Source: Mycobacteriales bacterium (GTDB lineage Bacteria > Actinomycetota > Actinomycetes > BP-191). From it: DNA of 46,696 nt. Where the stretch lies: the NCBI GenBank assembly GCA_035714365.1, contig DASTMB010000060.1, positions 1 to 46,696 of the forward strand, written 5' to 3'. This document shows positions 34,087 through 42,824 of the stretch, piece after piece; the stretch's first letter is position 1, and every line of letters starts with the position of its first letter. The notes beneath the pieces are model-generated. The model saw only the letters and a program-made list of their open reading frames with translations, ran no database searches and was not told the origin of the DNA. The translations under genes were made by a program, and so were the position numbers.

Positions 34087-36614
34087 CCACGCTCGCCGGC
34101 AGCGGCGTCCAGAGCATCACCGGCTACGGCACGGACTGGCTCTACCTGCTCGTGCCGCTGCTCGTCGCGGCCCTGATCGGCGCGGTCGCGGTCCGCAAGG
34201 GCACCGCCCCGGCCGGCGCGGCGCGCGGCACGCGGACCCTGCTGCGCTTCGCCGACGGCGTCTCGCGGGCGACCGGCCTGCCGCCGTACGCGGGCGCGGG
34301 CGTCGCGGTCTGCCTGGCGTTCCTGCTCGTGGCGGCGCTCGGCTTCTACTGGGACGTCGCCTGGCACGTCGACTACGGCCGCGACCAGCTCATCTTCACG
34401 CCCGGCCACACGGCGATCATCGTCGGCCTCCAGGGCCTGCTGCTCTCCGCCGCCGTCACCACGCTGGTCGCGACGTGGACCCGCGCGGACGTCGCGCTGA
34501 AGGGCAAGCGGCTGCGCGCGCCGTGGTCGGCGGTCGTGCTGGCGCTGCTCGGGCTCGGCGCGGTCACGGCGTTCCCGCTGGACGAGCTGTGGCACCGCGC
34601 CTACGGCGTCGACGTGACGATGTGGGGGCCGACTCACCTCGGGATGATCAGCGGCGCGTCGTTCGCGCCGTTCACGCTGCTGATGATGGTGCGGGAGAGC
34701 CGCGCGACGCTGACGCCGTACGGGCGCCGGCTCACGGCGGTGCTGGCGGCGGCGACGCTGCTGGGGCTGTCGACGTTCCAGCTCGAGTTCGACCTCGGCG
34801 TGCCGCAGTGGGAGCACCTGTACCACCCGGTGCTGATCGCGCTCGCCGGCGGCTTCGCGCTCGTCAACGCGCGGCAGCTCCTCGGCCGCGGGGGCGCGGT
34901 GTTCGCGGCGGTCGACTTCACCGTGCAGCGGATCGTGACGGCGTTCGTCGTCGGCGGCGCGCTGAACCACACGACGCCGCACTGGGCGCTCTACCTCGGC
35001 TCGGCGATCGCGATCGAGATCGCGGTGCCGCTGACCCGGCGCGCCCGGCCGCTGACGCAGGCGCTCGCCTGCGGTCTCGCCGTCACCGTGGGCCTCGGCA
35101 CCGAGTGGGCGTGGACGCACGTGTGGGGCCGGCACCCGTGGGGCAGCGCGCTGCTGCCGGACATCTGGGTCGCGGTCGTGGCGGCGTTCGCCGCGGCGAT
35201 CCTCGGCACCGCCGCCGGCCGGCGCCTGCGCGGCACCCGCGCCGGCATCCCCGGCCCGGTCGTGGCGCTCGCGGCCGTCGCGGCGATCGCGACGCTGGTC
35301 GTGCCGTTCCCGCGCCGCCACTCCCCCGCCACCGCCACGGTCACGACCGAGGTGGCGCGCCCGGGCTTCGTCAACGTCGGCGTCACCCTTGACCGGCCCG
35401 AGGTCGCGGAGGACCCGGACTGGTTCGAGGTCTTCGCCTGGCAGGGCGGCTACCTCCAGCGCAGCAAGCTGCGCCGCGTCTCCGCCGACACCTGGCGCAC
35501 CACCGACCCGGTGCCGTACGGCGGCTCGTGGAAGACCACCGTCCGCCTCGCCAACGGCCCGGTGCTCGCCGGCGCGCCGGTGTCGTTCCCGGCCGACCCG
35601 GAGATCGGCGCGCCGGCGATCCCGCTGGTCGCCTCGCGCGTCTGGCCGATGAAGCGCGACACCATCCTGCTGATGCGCGAGGCGCACCACGGCGACACGA
35701 CCGCGGCGCTGGTGGCGTACTCGGTGCTCGGGCTGTTCGGCGTCGCCTGGATGTTCGCGCTCGCGTACGGCCTCCGCTCGAAGCGGCTGGACCGGCCGGA
35801 CCCGGTCGACGGCGCCCGCGTCGTCGTCACCGGCGCGCTCGGCGGCATCGGCGTCGCGACCGTCGACGGCCTGCGGGCCGCCGGTGCGCGCGTCGTCGGG
35901 ATCGACCTGGTCGACGGCCCCGACGTCATCGGCGCCGACGTCACCGACGCGGAGTCGGCGCGGGCCGCCGTGGCCCGGGCGGCCGAGCGGCTCGGCGGCA
36001 TCGACGTGCTCGTGAACCTGGCCGGCATCGGCCGCGCGCACGACGCCGGCGACTTCCCCGACGCGGAGGCGCGGCGGGTGCTCGACGTGAACCTGTTCGG
36101 CACCTGGAACGCCACCGCCGCGGCCGTGCCGTGGCTGGTGCGGTCCGGCGGGCACGTCGTCGTCACCGCGTCCGGCCTCGCCGTCGCCAACGTCCCCTGG
36201 GCCGCCGCCTACGCCGCCAGCAAGCGCGCCGTGAGCGCGTACGCGGACACGCTGCGCCTGGAGTACGCCGGCCGGCTCACCGTCACCACGGTCAACCCCG
36301 GCTACGTGCGTACGCCGATCCACGACGTGCCGGCGGCGGCGGGCGCGTCGCTCGAGGGCATGGTGCCGGCCGACGACATGCGCTCGGTCGTGGCGGCATG
36401 CCTGCGGGCGGTCACCGAGAAGCCGCGGTCGACGACGACGAGCGGCCGCACGGCGGTGTCGTTGTGGTTCGCGAAGCGGTACCCGGTGGTCGCCGACCGG
36501 GTCGTGCTGCGCCAGCTCGCGCGGCTGGGCCGCGACCTCCCGGCGTTCGTGCTCACCGAGGAGCGGCTCGCCGCCCGCGCCGAGACGGGGCGGGAGGAGT
36601 CAGCGCTGCGCTGA
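34083..36614 (+). CDS. Fusion of a polytopic membrane domain and a short-chain dehydrogenase
   Basis: This 843-aa protein has an N-terminal membrane domain (about 12 helices between residues 19 and 410). Histidines lie at several helix boundaries: WDVAWHVDYGRDQ, FTPGHTAIIV, DELWHRAYGVDVTMWGPTHLGMI and WEHLYHPV. A soluble beta-rich section follows at about 410-535, then a further helix near 541-563. A complete SDR domain ends the protein, with TGALGGIG near 582, NLAG, S697, Y710 and K714 (YAASK). All SDR catalytic residues are present, so a membrane-tethered oxidoreductase is plausible. The membrane part's family is not one I can name. Start is the GTG overlapping the MBL stop. Confidence 0.8.
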   Translation: MTTLAGSGVQSITGYGTDWLYLLVPLLVAALIGAVAVRKGTAPAGAARGTRTLLRFADGVSRATGLPPYAGAGVAVCLAFLLVAALGFYWDVAWHVDYGRDQLIFTPGHTAIIVGLQGLLLSAAVTTLVATWTRADVALKGKRLRAPWSAVVLALLGLGAVTAFPLDELWHRAYGVDVTMWGPTHLGMISGASFAPFTLLMMVRESRATLTPYGRRLTAVLAAATLLGLSTFQLEFDLGVPQWEHLYHPVLIALAGGFALVNARQLLGRGGAVFAAVDFTVQRIVTAFVVGGALNHTTPHWALYLGSAIAIEIAVPLTRRARPLTQALACGLAVTVGLGTEWAWTHVWGRHPWGSALLPDIWVAVVAAFAAAILGTAAGRRLRGTRAGIPGPVVALAAVAAIATLVVPFPRRHSPATATVTTEVARPGFVNVGVTLDRPEVAEDPDWFEVFAWQGGYLQRSKLRRVSADTWRTTDPVPYGGSWKTTVRLANGPVLAGAPVSFPADPEIGAPAIPLVASRVWPMKRDTILLMREAHHGDTTAALVAYSVLGLFGVAWMFALAYGLRSKRLDRPDPVDGARVVVTGALGGIGVATVDGLRAAGARVVGIDLVDGPDVIGADVTDAESARAAVARAAERLGGIDVLVNLAGIGRAHDAGDFPDAEARRVLDVNLFGTWNATAAAVPWLVRSGGHVVVTASGLAVANVPWAAAYAASKRAVSAYADTLRLEYAGRLTVTTVNPGYVRTPIHDVPAAAGASLEGMVPADDMRSVVAACLRAVTEKPRSTTTSGRTAVSLWFAKRYPVVADRVVLRQLARLGRDLPAFVLTEERLAARAETGREESALR

Positions 36615-37079
36615 GTCCTCCTCCTCCTTGAGCAGGCGCGGGAACACGAACCACGTGAACACCGTGACGCCCGCGACGATCGCGGCGGCCACGGCGGCGA
36701 CGCCGGTGCCGTAGACGAGCGTGGTGGCGAGGTACAGCGACAGGCCGATGCCGAGCGCCAGCGCGATCAGGCCGGCGATGACCAGGCCGTTGGCGGCGCG
36801 GAGCAGGCGTTCCTTGGTGCCCTCGCGGAACAGCAGCCGGTGGTTGGCGGCGGGCGCGATGAGCAGCAGTGAGGAGATCGCGGCGACGACGATGGCGAGG
36901 AAGTAGACACGCCGCTCGGCCGCCGTCACCTTCTCGAACCGTTGCGTGAACGGCACCGTCAGCAGGAACGCGAACAGCACCTGCACGCCGGTGATCGCGA
37001 CGCGCATCTCCTGGAGCAGCTCGCCCAGCTCGCGGTCGCGCCTGGTCTTCGGGTCCTCGGTCTTCTCCGGCGGGGTCAC
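36600..37079 (-). CDS. DUF6328 family membrane protein
   Basis: This 159-aa protein has four hydrophobic helices (VQVLFAFLLTVPF, FLAIVVAAISSLLLIAPAA, GLVIAGLIALALGIGLSLYL, AAVAAAIVAGVTVFTWFVF) with a charged N-terminus (RRDRELGELLQEMRVAITG). It matches the actinobacterial DUF6328 pattern, for which no function is known. It ends 15 bp inside the convergent SDR-fusion gene and is divergent from nadE. The GTG at 37079 is the first suitable start. Confidence 0.8.
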   Translation of the reverse strand: MTPPEKTEDPKTRRDRELGELLQEMRVAITGVQVLFAFLLTVPFTQRFEKVTAAERRVYFLAIVVAAISSLLLIAPAANHRLLFREGTKERLLRAANGLVIAGLIALALGIGLSLYLATTLVYGTGVAAVAAAIVAGVTVFTWFVFPRLLKEEEDSAQR

Positions 37080-37116
37080 GTGCGACCGCTACCCGCGCCG
37101 CCCCCGCGCGGAAACG

Positions 37117-37122
37117 TAGGCT
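37117..37122 (+). promoter_or_regulatory. -10 box for leaderless nadE transcript
   Basis: TAGGCT ends 6 nt before the GTG at 37129, exactly the arrangement seen upstream of peptidase E. No Shine-Dalgarno is present. Confidence 0.5.
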
Positions 37123-37128
37123 GGCCCC

Positions 37129-38874
37129 GTGGCGACGCTGCGGATCGCGCTGGCGCAGGTGGACCTCACGGTCGGCGACCTGGCGGCGAACGCCGCGCTG
37201 GTCCGGTCGTGGACGGCGCGGGCGCGGGAGGCGGGGGCGCAGCTCGTGGCGTTCCCCGAGATGACGCTGACCGGGTACCCGATCGAGGACCTGACGTTCC
37301 GCCGGTCGCTGCTCGACGCGAACCTCCGGCTGCTCGACACGCTGGCTCGTGAGACGGGCGACCTGCCGGTCGTCGTCGGGTACCTCGACCGCGACGAGGG
37401 CGGCGCCCGCAACGCCGTGGCGTTGCTGCACCGGGGCGAGGTGCGGGCGCGGTACTTCAAGCACTGGCTGCCCAACTACGGCGTCTTCGACGAGCGCCGT
37501 TACTTCGCGCCCGGCTTGTCGGTCACGGTCGTCGACGTCGGCGGCGTGTCGGTCGCGCTGACGATCTGCGAGGACCTGTGGCAGGACGGCGGTCCGGTCG
37601 CGGCCGCCGCAGCAGCCGGCGCCGAGCTGGTGCTCGTCGTCAACGGCAGCCCGTACGAGCGCGACAAGGACGACGTGCGGCTCGCGCTGGTGGCGCGGCG
37701 CGCGGCCGAGGCGGGGGCGCCGTTCGCCTACGTCAACACGACCGGCGCGCAGGACGAGCTGGTCTTCGACGGCGACTCGATGGTCGTCGCGCCGGACGGG
37801 ACGGTGCTGGCGCGGGCCGGGCGGTTCGCGGAGGAGCTGCTCGTCGCGGACGTGCCTGTGCCGCCGCGCGCGCCGGCCGGGACGCCGACCATGCCGGTGG
37901 AGCGGGTGACGTTGGGCCCGGTGCCGCCCGCGCCGCCGTCGCCGGTCGAGCCGCGCCTCGCCGAGCCGCTGTCCGACGAGGCGGAGGTCTACGGCGCCGT
38001 CGTCGCCGGCACCCGCGACTACGTCCGCAAGAACGGCTTCCGCTCCGTCGTCATCGCCCTCTCCGGCGGCATCGACTCGGCGCTCGTCACGACGATCGCG
38101 GTGGACGCGCTCGGCGCGGACTGCGTGCACACCGTCGCCATGCCGAGCGCGTTCTCGTCGCAGGGGTCGCTGGACGACGCGGCCGAGCTGGCGCGGCGCC
38201 AGGGGACGCGGCACGCGGTGGTGCCGATCGAGCCGATGGTGGCGGCGTACCGCGCGGCGCTGGAGCCGGTCGGCGGGCTCACCGGCATCGCCGCCGAGAA
38301 CCTCCAGGCGCGGGTGCGCGGGACGCTGCTCATGGCGCTGTCCAACGAGCACGGCCACCTCGCGCTCGTCACCGGCAACAAGAGCGAGGTCGCCACCGGC
38401 TTCTCCACCCTCTACGGCGACTCGGCCGGCGGCTGGGCGCCGATCCGCGACGTGCCGAAGACGCTCGTCTGGGCGCTGTCGCGCTGGCGCAACGCGCAGG
38501 CCGAGGCGCGCGGCGAGACGCCGCCGATCCCGGAGAACAGCATCACCAAGCCGCCGTCCGCCGAGCTCGCACCGGGCCAGCTCGACGCCGACCGGCTGCC
38601 GCCGTACGACGTGCTGGACCGCATCCTCGACCTCTACGTCGAGCGCGACGTGGACCGGTCCGAGCTGGTGGCGCGCGGCTTCGACCCGGCCGTCGTGGAT
38701 CGGGTCGTCCGGCTGGTGGACGTCGCGGAGTTCAAGCGCCGGCAGGCCCCGCCCGGGCCGAAGATCACGGCACGCGCGTTCGGCCGCGACCGCCGCCTGC
38801 CGATCACCAACCGCTGGGTCGAGACGCCGTACGCGCGGGAGACGCCCGAGACCGCGCGACCCGACGGCTCCTGA
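37129..38874 (+). CDS. nadE: Glutamine-dependent NAD+ synthetase NadE
   Basis: This enzyme converts nicotinic acid adenine dinucleotide to NAD+ using glutamine as the nitrogen donor. The 581-aa protein joins an N-terminal nitrilase-type glutaminase (glutamate in AFPEMTLTGYP, lysine in YFKHWLPNYGVFDE, nucleophile C147 in TICEDLW) to a C-terminal ATP-pyrophosphatase synthetase with the P-loop SGGIDSALV at about residue 312. GNKSEVATGFSTLYGD is also diagnostic. All key residues are present. Confidence 0.95.
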   Translation: MATLRIALAQVDLTVGDLAANAALVRSWTARAREAGAQLVAFPEMTLTGYPIEDLTFRRSLLDANLRLLDTLARETGDLPVVVGYLDRDEGGARNAVALLHRGEVRARYFKHWLPNYGVFDERRYFAPGLSVTVVDVGGVSVALTICEDLWQDGGPVAAAAAAGAELVLVVNGSPYERDKDDVRLALVARRAAEAGAPFAYVNTTGAQDELVFDGDSMVVAPDGTVLARAGRFAEELLVADVPVPPRAPAGTPTMPVERVTLGPVPPAPPSPVEPRLAEPLSDEAEVYGAVVAGTRDYVRKNGFRSVVIALSGGIDSALVTTIAVDALGADCVHTVAMPSAFSSQGSLDDAAELARRQGTRHAVVPIEPMVAAYRAALEPVGGLTGIAAENLQARVRGTLLMALSNEHGHLALVTGNKSEVATGFSTLYGDSAGGWAPIRDVPKTLVWALSRWRNAQAEARGETPPIPENSITKPPSAELAPGQLDADRLPPYDVLDRILDLYVERDVDRSELVARGFDPAVVDRVVRLVDVAEFKRRQAPPGPKITARAFGRDRRLPITNRWVETPYARETPETARPDGS

Positions 38875-38886
38875 CCGCGTCCGGTA

Positions 38887-39297
38887 ATGCCGGGCCTGTC
38901 CCGCCGTGTTGTCGGTATGCGGATCTCCGAGTGGCACCTGACCGGCATCCGGACCGGACCGTGGCCGGCGTGGCTGCTGCTGGCGCTGACGGCGGCGGTC
39001 GCGACGGCCGCGGTCGTCGCCGACCGCACGCCACTGCTAGCGGTCGCGGTCCTGCTCATGGTGGCCGCGGCCGTTGCCGCCGCGTGGTCGCGCCGGCCCG
39101 CGGCGGTCTTCGCGGCCGTGGCCGCGACGGCCGTGCTGTCGGTCGCGTGGACGGTGGCCGAGTCCTCGACGCGGCACGTCCTGGTCCTGACCTTCGTGCC
39201 GCCGCCCGTGCTCTCGGCGTTGCTGTTCCTGCGGTGGTACCGGACGTACCTGCCCGAGCCTGATCCGGCGGGTACCCGGTCCTCTCACGGGGTGTAG
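38887..39297 (+). CDS. Small membrane protein, hypothetical
   Basis: This 136-aa protein has four hydrophobic segments (WLLLALTAAVATAAVVA, LLAVAVLLMVAAAVAAAW, AVFAAVAATAVLSVAWTVA, VLVLTFVPPPVLSALLFL) and a short charged tail. No family is recognisable. Both ATGs (38887 and 38917) are possible; neither has a clear Shine-Dalgarno. Its end overlaps the end of the convergent DUF1543 gene by 13 bp. Confidence 0.5.
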   Translation: MPGLSRRVVGMRISEWHLTGIRTGPWPAWLLLALTAAVATAAVVADRTPLLAVAVLLMVAAAVAAAWSRRPAAVFAAVAATAVLSVAWTVAESSTRHVLVLTFVPPPVLSALLFLRWYRTYLPEPDPAGTRSSHGV

Positions 39298-39536
39298 GTG
39301 TCGTCCGTCTCGATGCGGTCGGGCTCGTCGGTCGGCGTCAACGTCACGCGGTGGCCGTCGAGGACGGCGACGCGGGCGACGGCGTCCACGTGGGCACGGC
39401 CGGAGCCGCGCCACTTCTTCTTCGCGGCGGACCGTGCGGCGGCGAGGGAGTCGGCGGCGACCAGGACCACCTCGTGGTCCTCGCCCATGCGGCCGGGTTC
39501 GAGGCGACCGCCGAGGTAGACGACGTAGAGCTCCAC
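39285..39536 (-). CDS. DUF1543-like small protein
   Basis: This 83-aa protein begins VELYVVYLGGRLEPGRMGEDHEVVLVAADSL and continues KKKWRGSGRAHVDAV and GHRVTLTP, matching the DUF1543 pattern (Y-x-G-G near the start, EDHEVV, HVDA). Its function is unknown. On the minus strand TAGGGT lies 7 nt before the GTG start and overlaps the TetR gene's stop codon, so it may be transcribed without a leader. Confidence 0.75.
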   Translation of the reverse strand: MELYVVYLGGRLEPGRMGEDHEVVLVAADSLAAARSAAKKKWRGSGRAHVDAVARVAVLDGHRVTLTPTDEPDRIETDDTYTP

Positions 39537-39543
39537 GGGACGG

Positions 39544-39549
39544 ACCCTA
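39544..39549 (-). promoter_or_regulatory. -10 box for leaderless DUF1543 transcript
   Basis: TAGGGT on the minus strand ends 7 nt before the GTG at 39536. It overlaps the TAG stop of the upstream TetR gene. Confidence 0.35.
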
Positions 39550-40134
39550 CGGCGCCAGTCCGCGCAGCACGGCGTCGACCAGCCGGCCGCAGTCCCCGGG
39601 CTGCACCGGCGAGTCGCCGGCGAAGACGATGCGGTAGAGCAACGGCCCGACGACGCAGTCGACGGCGAGGTCGACGTCGAGGTCGGGCCGGAGCTCGCCG
39701 TCGGCGACGCCGGTGCGCAGGAAGTCGCGGACGCGTTCGCGGCGTGGCGCCATGATCTGCTGCCGGTAGTGGTGGGCGAGCGTCGGGTTGGTGACGGTGG
39801 CGCCGACCATGCAGGGCAGCAGCCTGCCGACGCCGGTGCGGGACGTGGCGAGGATGCCTTCGAGGAGGGCGACGAGGCGTTCGCGGACGCCGCCGTCGGG
39901 GACGACCGGCAGCGGGTCGGAACGCCGGGCCACCGCGTCGATGACCAGCGCCTCCTTGCTCGGCCACCGGCGGTAGATGGTGGCCTTGCCGACGCCGGCC
40001 CGCGCCGCGACCGCGTCCATGGAGAGGCGGTCGAACCCCTCCTCGGTGAGCAGCGCGAGGGTGGCGTCGACGATCGCCTCGTCGACCTGCGGGTCGCGGG
40101 GACGGCCGGGCGCCCGCGCCGGCGCCTCCGTCAT
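39547..40134 (-). CDS. TetR-family repressor of the adjacent MFS pump
   Basis: This 195-aa protein has a TetR N-terminal helix-turn-helix: AIVDATLALLTEEGFDRLSMDAVAARAGVGKATIYRRWPSKEALV (about residues 19-63). A ligand-binding helical domain with a C-terminal TetR_C-like pattern follows. The ATG overlaps the MFS stop (ATGA), so pump and repressor are made from one transcript. The operator is presumably the CGTTTCGCA/TGCGAAACG inverted repeat flanking the pump's -10 box. The inducer is unknown. Confidence 0.88.
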   Translation of the reverse strand: MTEAPARAPGRPRDPQVDEAIVDATLALLTEEGFDRLSMDAVAARAGVGKATIYRRWPSKEALVIDAVARRSDPLPVVPDGGVRERLVALLEGILATSRTGVGRLLPCMVGATVTNPTLAHHYRQQIMAPRRERVRDFLRTGVADGELRPDLDVDLAVDCVVGPLLYRIVFAGDSPVQPGDCGRLVDAVLRGLAP

Positions 40135-41717
40135 CGCGCCGCCGCCTCCTCCGGCGCGACCTCGTCCTCGGGCAGCCCGAGGGAGGCCAGCTCGGCCTCC
40201 TCCTCCCGTCCCTGGGCCGGGAGGAAGAGCACGACGGCGAGCGCGCCGAGCAGCGCGAACGCCGCCGCGACCAGCGCGACGGTGCCCATCGCGTCGGTGA
40301 ACGCCACCTGCGCGCCGTGCACGATCTGTGCGGTCTGCGGGCTCTTCTCGCCGAACGTGTGCGCGGCGACGGCCATGGTCTTGACCAGGCTGTCGCGGGC
40401 CTCGGCCCGCGCGGACGGCGGCAGCGTCTCGAGGACCGGCCGCACGTGGGCGGCGTATGCCGACGACAGGAGGCTGCCGAGGATCGCGACGCCGAGGGCG
40501 CCGCCGACCTGGCGGGTGGTGTCGTTGACGGCGGAGCCGACGCCGGCCCGGTTGCGCGGCAGCGAGCCCATGATCGCCTCGGTCGCGGGGGCGACGACGT
40601 GGGCCATGGCGGCGCCCATGAAGAAGTAGACGATGCCGAGCTTCCAGTACGGCGTGCCGACCTCGAAGAACCGCAGGCTGGCGAGCGTGATCGACAGCAG
40701 CGTCAGGCCGGTGGCGACGACCCGCTTGGTGCCGAACTTCGCGGCCAGCCCCGCGCTGCGCGGCGCGAACAGCACCAGCGCGACGGCGACGGGCACGACG
40801 CGGATGCCGGAGCCGAGGGCGTCGTAGCCGCGGACGAGCTGCTGGTACTGCACGAGCAGCAGCGTCGTGCCGAACAGCGCGAAGAACGCGAGCGTGACCG
40901 CGCCGCTGCCCGCCGAGAAGCGCGGGTTCTTGAAGAACTCCACGGGGAGCATCGGGTGGTCGCTGCGGGACTCGTTGAAGACGAACAACGCGATGATCGC
41001 GACGCCGGCCAGGCCCATCCCGATGATCTCCGGGTGCAGCCAGCCCTTGGTCGGGGCCTCGATGATCGCGTAGACGAGGGCGGAGAGGCCGACGATGGAC
41101 AGGCCCGCGCCGGCGGGGTCGAGGCGCGGCGCGCGCTCGTCCCGCGACTCCGGCACGAGGAACCGGCCGGCGACGATCGCCGCGATCACGACGGGGACGT
41201 TGACGAGGAAGATCGAGCCCCACCAGAAGTGCTCGAGCAGCAGGCCGCCGGCGATCGGGCCGACGCCGATGCCGAGGCCGGAGACGCCGGCCCAGATCGC
41301 GATGGCCCGGCCGCGCTCGGCGGGCGGGAAGACGTTGGTGAGGATCGACAGGGTCGACGGCATGATCAGCGCGCCGCCGACGCCCATCAGGGCGCGGGTC
41401 GCGATGAGGACGTTCGCCGAGCCGCTGAACGCGCTGAGCACCGACCCGATCCCGAAGATCACCAGGCCGTAGGTGAGCGCGCGGCGGCGGCCGAACTTGT
41501 CGCCGAGCGCGCCCATCGTCAGCAGCAGGCCGGCGAAGACCAGCACGTAGCTGTCGATGATCCACTCGATCTGGCCCTGCGTGGCCTTGAGGCTCGTCTG
41601 CAACGTCGGGATGGCGACGTTGAGGATCGTGTTGTCGAGGCCGACCACGAGGAGGCTGACGCAGAGCACCCCCAGCGTCCACCAGCGCCGCGCGTAGACC
41701 TGCTCGTCCGGTGACAT
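40131..41717 (-). CDS. DHA2-family (EmrB/QacA-type) MFS drug exporter
   Basis: This 528-aa major facilitator has about 14 transmembrane helices, as in drug:H+ antiporter family 2. [13 protein letters not shown] in helix 1, [13 protein letters not shown] in loop 2-3 and the helix 5 motif [15 protein letters not shown] are typical. The C-terminal tail is acidic. The ATG at 41717 has GGAAGGA 6-10 nt upstream. It is first in an operon with its TetR gene and probably exports small toxic compounds; the substrate is unknown. Confidence 0.9.
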   Translation of the reverse strand: MSPDEQVYARRWWTLGVLCVSLLVVGLDNTILNVAIPTLQTSLKATQGQIEWIIDSYVLVFAGLLLTMGALGDKFGRRRALTYGLVIFGIGSVLSAFSGSANVLIATRALMGVGGALIMPSTLSILTNVFPPAERGRAIAIWAGVSGLGIGVGPIAGGLLLEHFWWGSIFLVNVPVVIAAIVAGRFLVPESRDERAPRLDPAGAGLSIVGLSALVYAIIEAPTKGWLHPEIIGMGLAGVAIIALFVFNESRSDHPMLPVEFFKNPRFSAGSGAVTLAFFALFGTTLLLVQYQQLVRGYDALGSGIRVVPVAVALVLFAPRSAGLAAKFGTKRVVATGLTLLSITLASLRFFEVGTPYWKLGIVYFFMGAAMAHVVAPATEAIMGSLPRNRAGVGSAVNDTTRQVGGALGVAILGSLLSSAYAAHVRPVLETLPPSARAEARDSLVKTMAVAAHTFGEKSPQTAQIVHGAQVAFTDAMGTVALVAAAFALLGALAVVLFLPAQGREEEAELASLGLPEDEVAPEEAAAR

Positions 41718-41744
41718 GCTGATCCTTCCGATACTGACCCGTTC

Positions 41745-41781
41745 CGTTTCGCAGGAGCCTACGTCACGAGATTGCGAAACG
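41745..41781. promoter_or_regulatory. TetR-type operator, inverted repeat
   Basis: CGTTTCGCA (41745-41753) and TGCGAAACG (41773-41781) are exact reverse complements spaced by 19 bp. TTGCGAAACGCAA (41772-41784) is additionally a palindrome with an AAA centre. The arms bracket the -10 box and overlap the -35 box of the MFS promoter, where a TetR dimer (or two) would block transcription. Confidence 0.6.
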
Positions 41782-41784
41782 CAA
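41756..41784 (-). promoter_or_regulatory. Promoter of the MFS-TetR operon
   Basis: On the minus strand TTGCGT (41784-41779), 17 bp, then TAGGCT (41761-41756). The transcript would start around 41749 and carry a ~32-nt leader with a Shine-Dalgarno. Confidence 0.55.
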
Positions 41785-41883
41785 CCGTCTCGTATCGGTA
41801 CAGGACGGGCACCCCGGGGCTTCTGGCGCGGCCCTCCGGGTGGCACCATGGACAGCGCACGGGGACTCCGTCAGGGAGCCTCG

Positions 41884-41910
41884 ATGACGACGACAGGTGG
41901 TCCACGATGA
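41884..41910 (+). CDS. Eight-codon upstream ORF overlapping panB
   Basis: AGGGAG followed by a 5-nt spacer and an ATG opens MTTTGGPR and stops at a TGA that overlaps the panB ATG (ATGA). Its ribosome-binding site is at least as good as panB's. It may couple translation or act as a short leader. No attenuator structure was identified, and a chance occurrence is possible. Confidence 0.3.
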   Translation: MTTTGGPR

Positions 41911-42740
41911 CCGCTCCCACCACGCTGTACGGCGGCACCTCCGGCCGCCGCGTCACCGTCCTCGACCTCGCCGCCGCCAAGGCGCACGGCGAGCGCTGGC
42001 CGATGCTCACGGCGTACGACTTCCTCACCGCGAAGGTGCTGGACGAGGCCGGCATCCCGGTGCTCCTCGTCGGCGACAGCGCCGCGATGGTCGTCTACGG
42101 CCACGACTCCACGCTCCCCGTCACCGTGGACGAGCTGGTCCCGCTCGTCCGCGCCGTCACCCGCGGCGCGGCCCGGGCGATGGTCGTCGCCGACATGCCG
42201 TTCGGGTCGTACCAGGGCTCGGTCGAGGCGGCGCTGGACGCGGCCGCGCGGTTCATGAAGGAGGGGCGCGCGCAGGCCGTGAAGCTCGAAGGCGGCGCCC
42301 GCGTGCTGCCGCAGGTCGAGGCCCTCACCGCCGCCGGCATCCCCGTCATGGCGCACCTCGGGCTGACGCCGCAGTCGGTCAACGCGTTCGGCGGCTTCCG
42401 CGTCCAGGGGCGCGGCGAGGCCGGCGAACGGCTGCTCGCCGACGCGAAGGCGTTGCAGGAGGCGGGGGCGTTCGCGCTGGTGCTGGAGTGCGTTCCGGCC
42501 GACCTCGCGGCGCGGGTCACGGCGTCGCTCGCGATCCCGACGATCGGCATCGGCGCGGGCGCGGCGTGCGACGCGCAGGTGCTCGTCTGGCAGGACCTGA
42601 TGGGGCTGACGCCGGAGCCGGGGCCGCGGTTCGTGAAGCGGTACGCCGACGTGCGCGGGCTGCTCGCCGACGCCGCCCGCCGCTTTGGCGACGAGGTCCG
42701 CGACGGCGTCTACCCCGGCCCCGAGCACGCCTACGAGTAG
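41907..42740 (+). CDS. panB: 3-methyl-2-oxobutanoate hydroxymethyltransferase PanB
   Basis: This is the first committed enzyme of pantothenate synthesis, adding a hydroxymethyl group from methylenetetrahydrofolate to ketoisovalerate. The 277-aa protein has the conserved start [21 protein letters not shown], metal-binding [15 protein letters not shown], and [16 protein letters not shown] and [15 protein letters not shown]. Catalytic Glu is in [11 protein letters not shown]. The ATG at 41907 matches the family N-terminus. Other pantothenate genes are not present here. Confidence 0.95.
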   Translation: MTAPTTLYGGTSGRRVTVLDLAAAKAHGERWPMLTAYDFLTAKVLDEAGIPVLLVGDSAAMVVYGHDSTLPVTVDELVPLVRAVTRGAARAMVVADMPFGSYQGSVEAALDAAARFMKEGRAQAVKLEGGARVLPQVEALTAAGIPVMAHLGLTPQSVNAFGGFRVQGRGEAGERLLADAKALQEAGAFALVLECVPADLAARVTASLAIPTIGIGAGAACDAQVLVWQDLMGLTPEPGPRFVKRYADVRGLLADAARRFGDEVRDGVYPGPEHAYE

Positions 42741-42797
42741 CGCCGTACGGGTGGCGCCGTAACCTCCCTTCCGCCGCCGCCCGGCCGCTCCTAGGGT

Positions 42798-42822
42798 GTG
42801 CCTCCCCTACTCCGGGAGGCAC
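42798..42822 (+). promoter_or_regulatory. Hairpin that would sequester a ribosome-binding site
   Basis: GTGCCTCCC (42798-42806) and GGGAGGCAC (42814-42822) are perfect reverse complements with a 7-nt loop. The 3' arm contains GGGAGG, the Shine-Dalgarno of the secreted protein starting at 42825. If transcription starts upstream of 42798, the site would be occluded. Confidence 0.5.
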
Positions 42823-42824
42823 CG

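Noticed and set aside
34083-36614. Two separate genes instead of a membrane-SDR fusion
   Set aside because: No stop codon or good internal start with ribosome-binding site was seen near residue 565; the frame is continuous.
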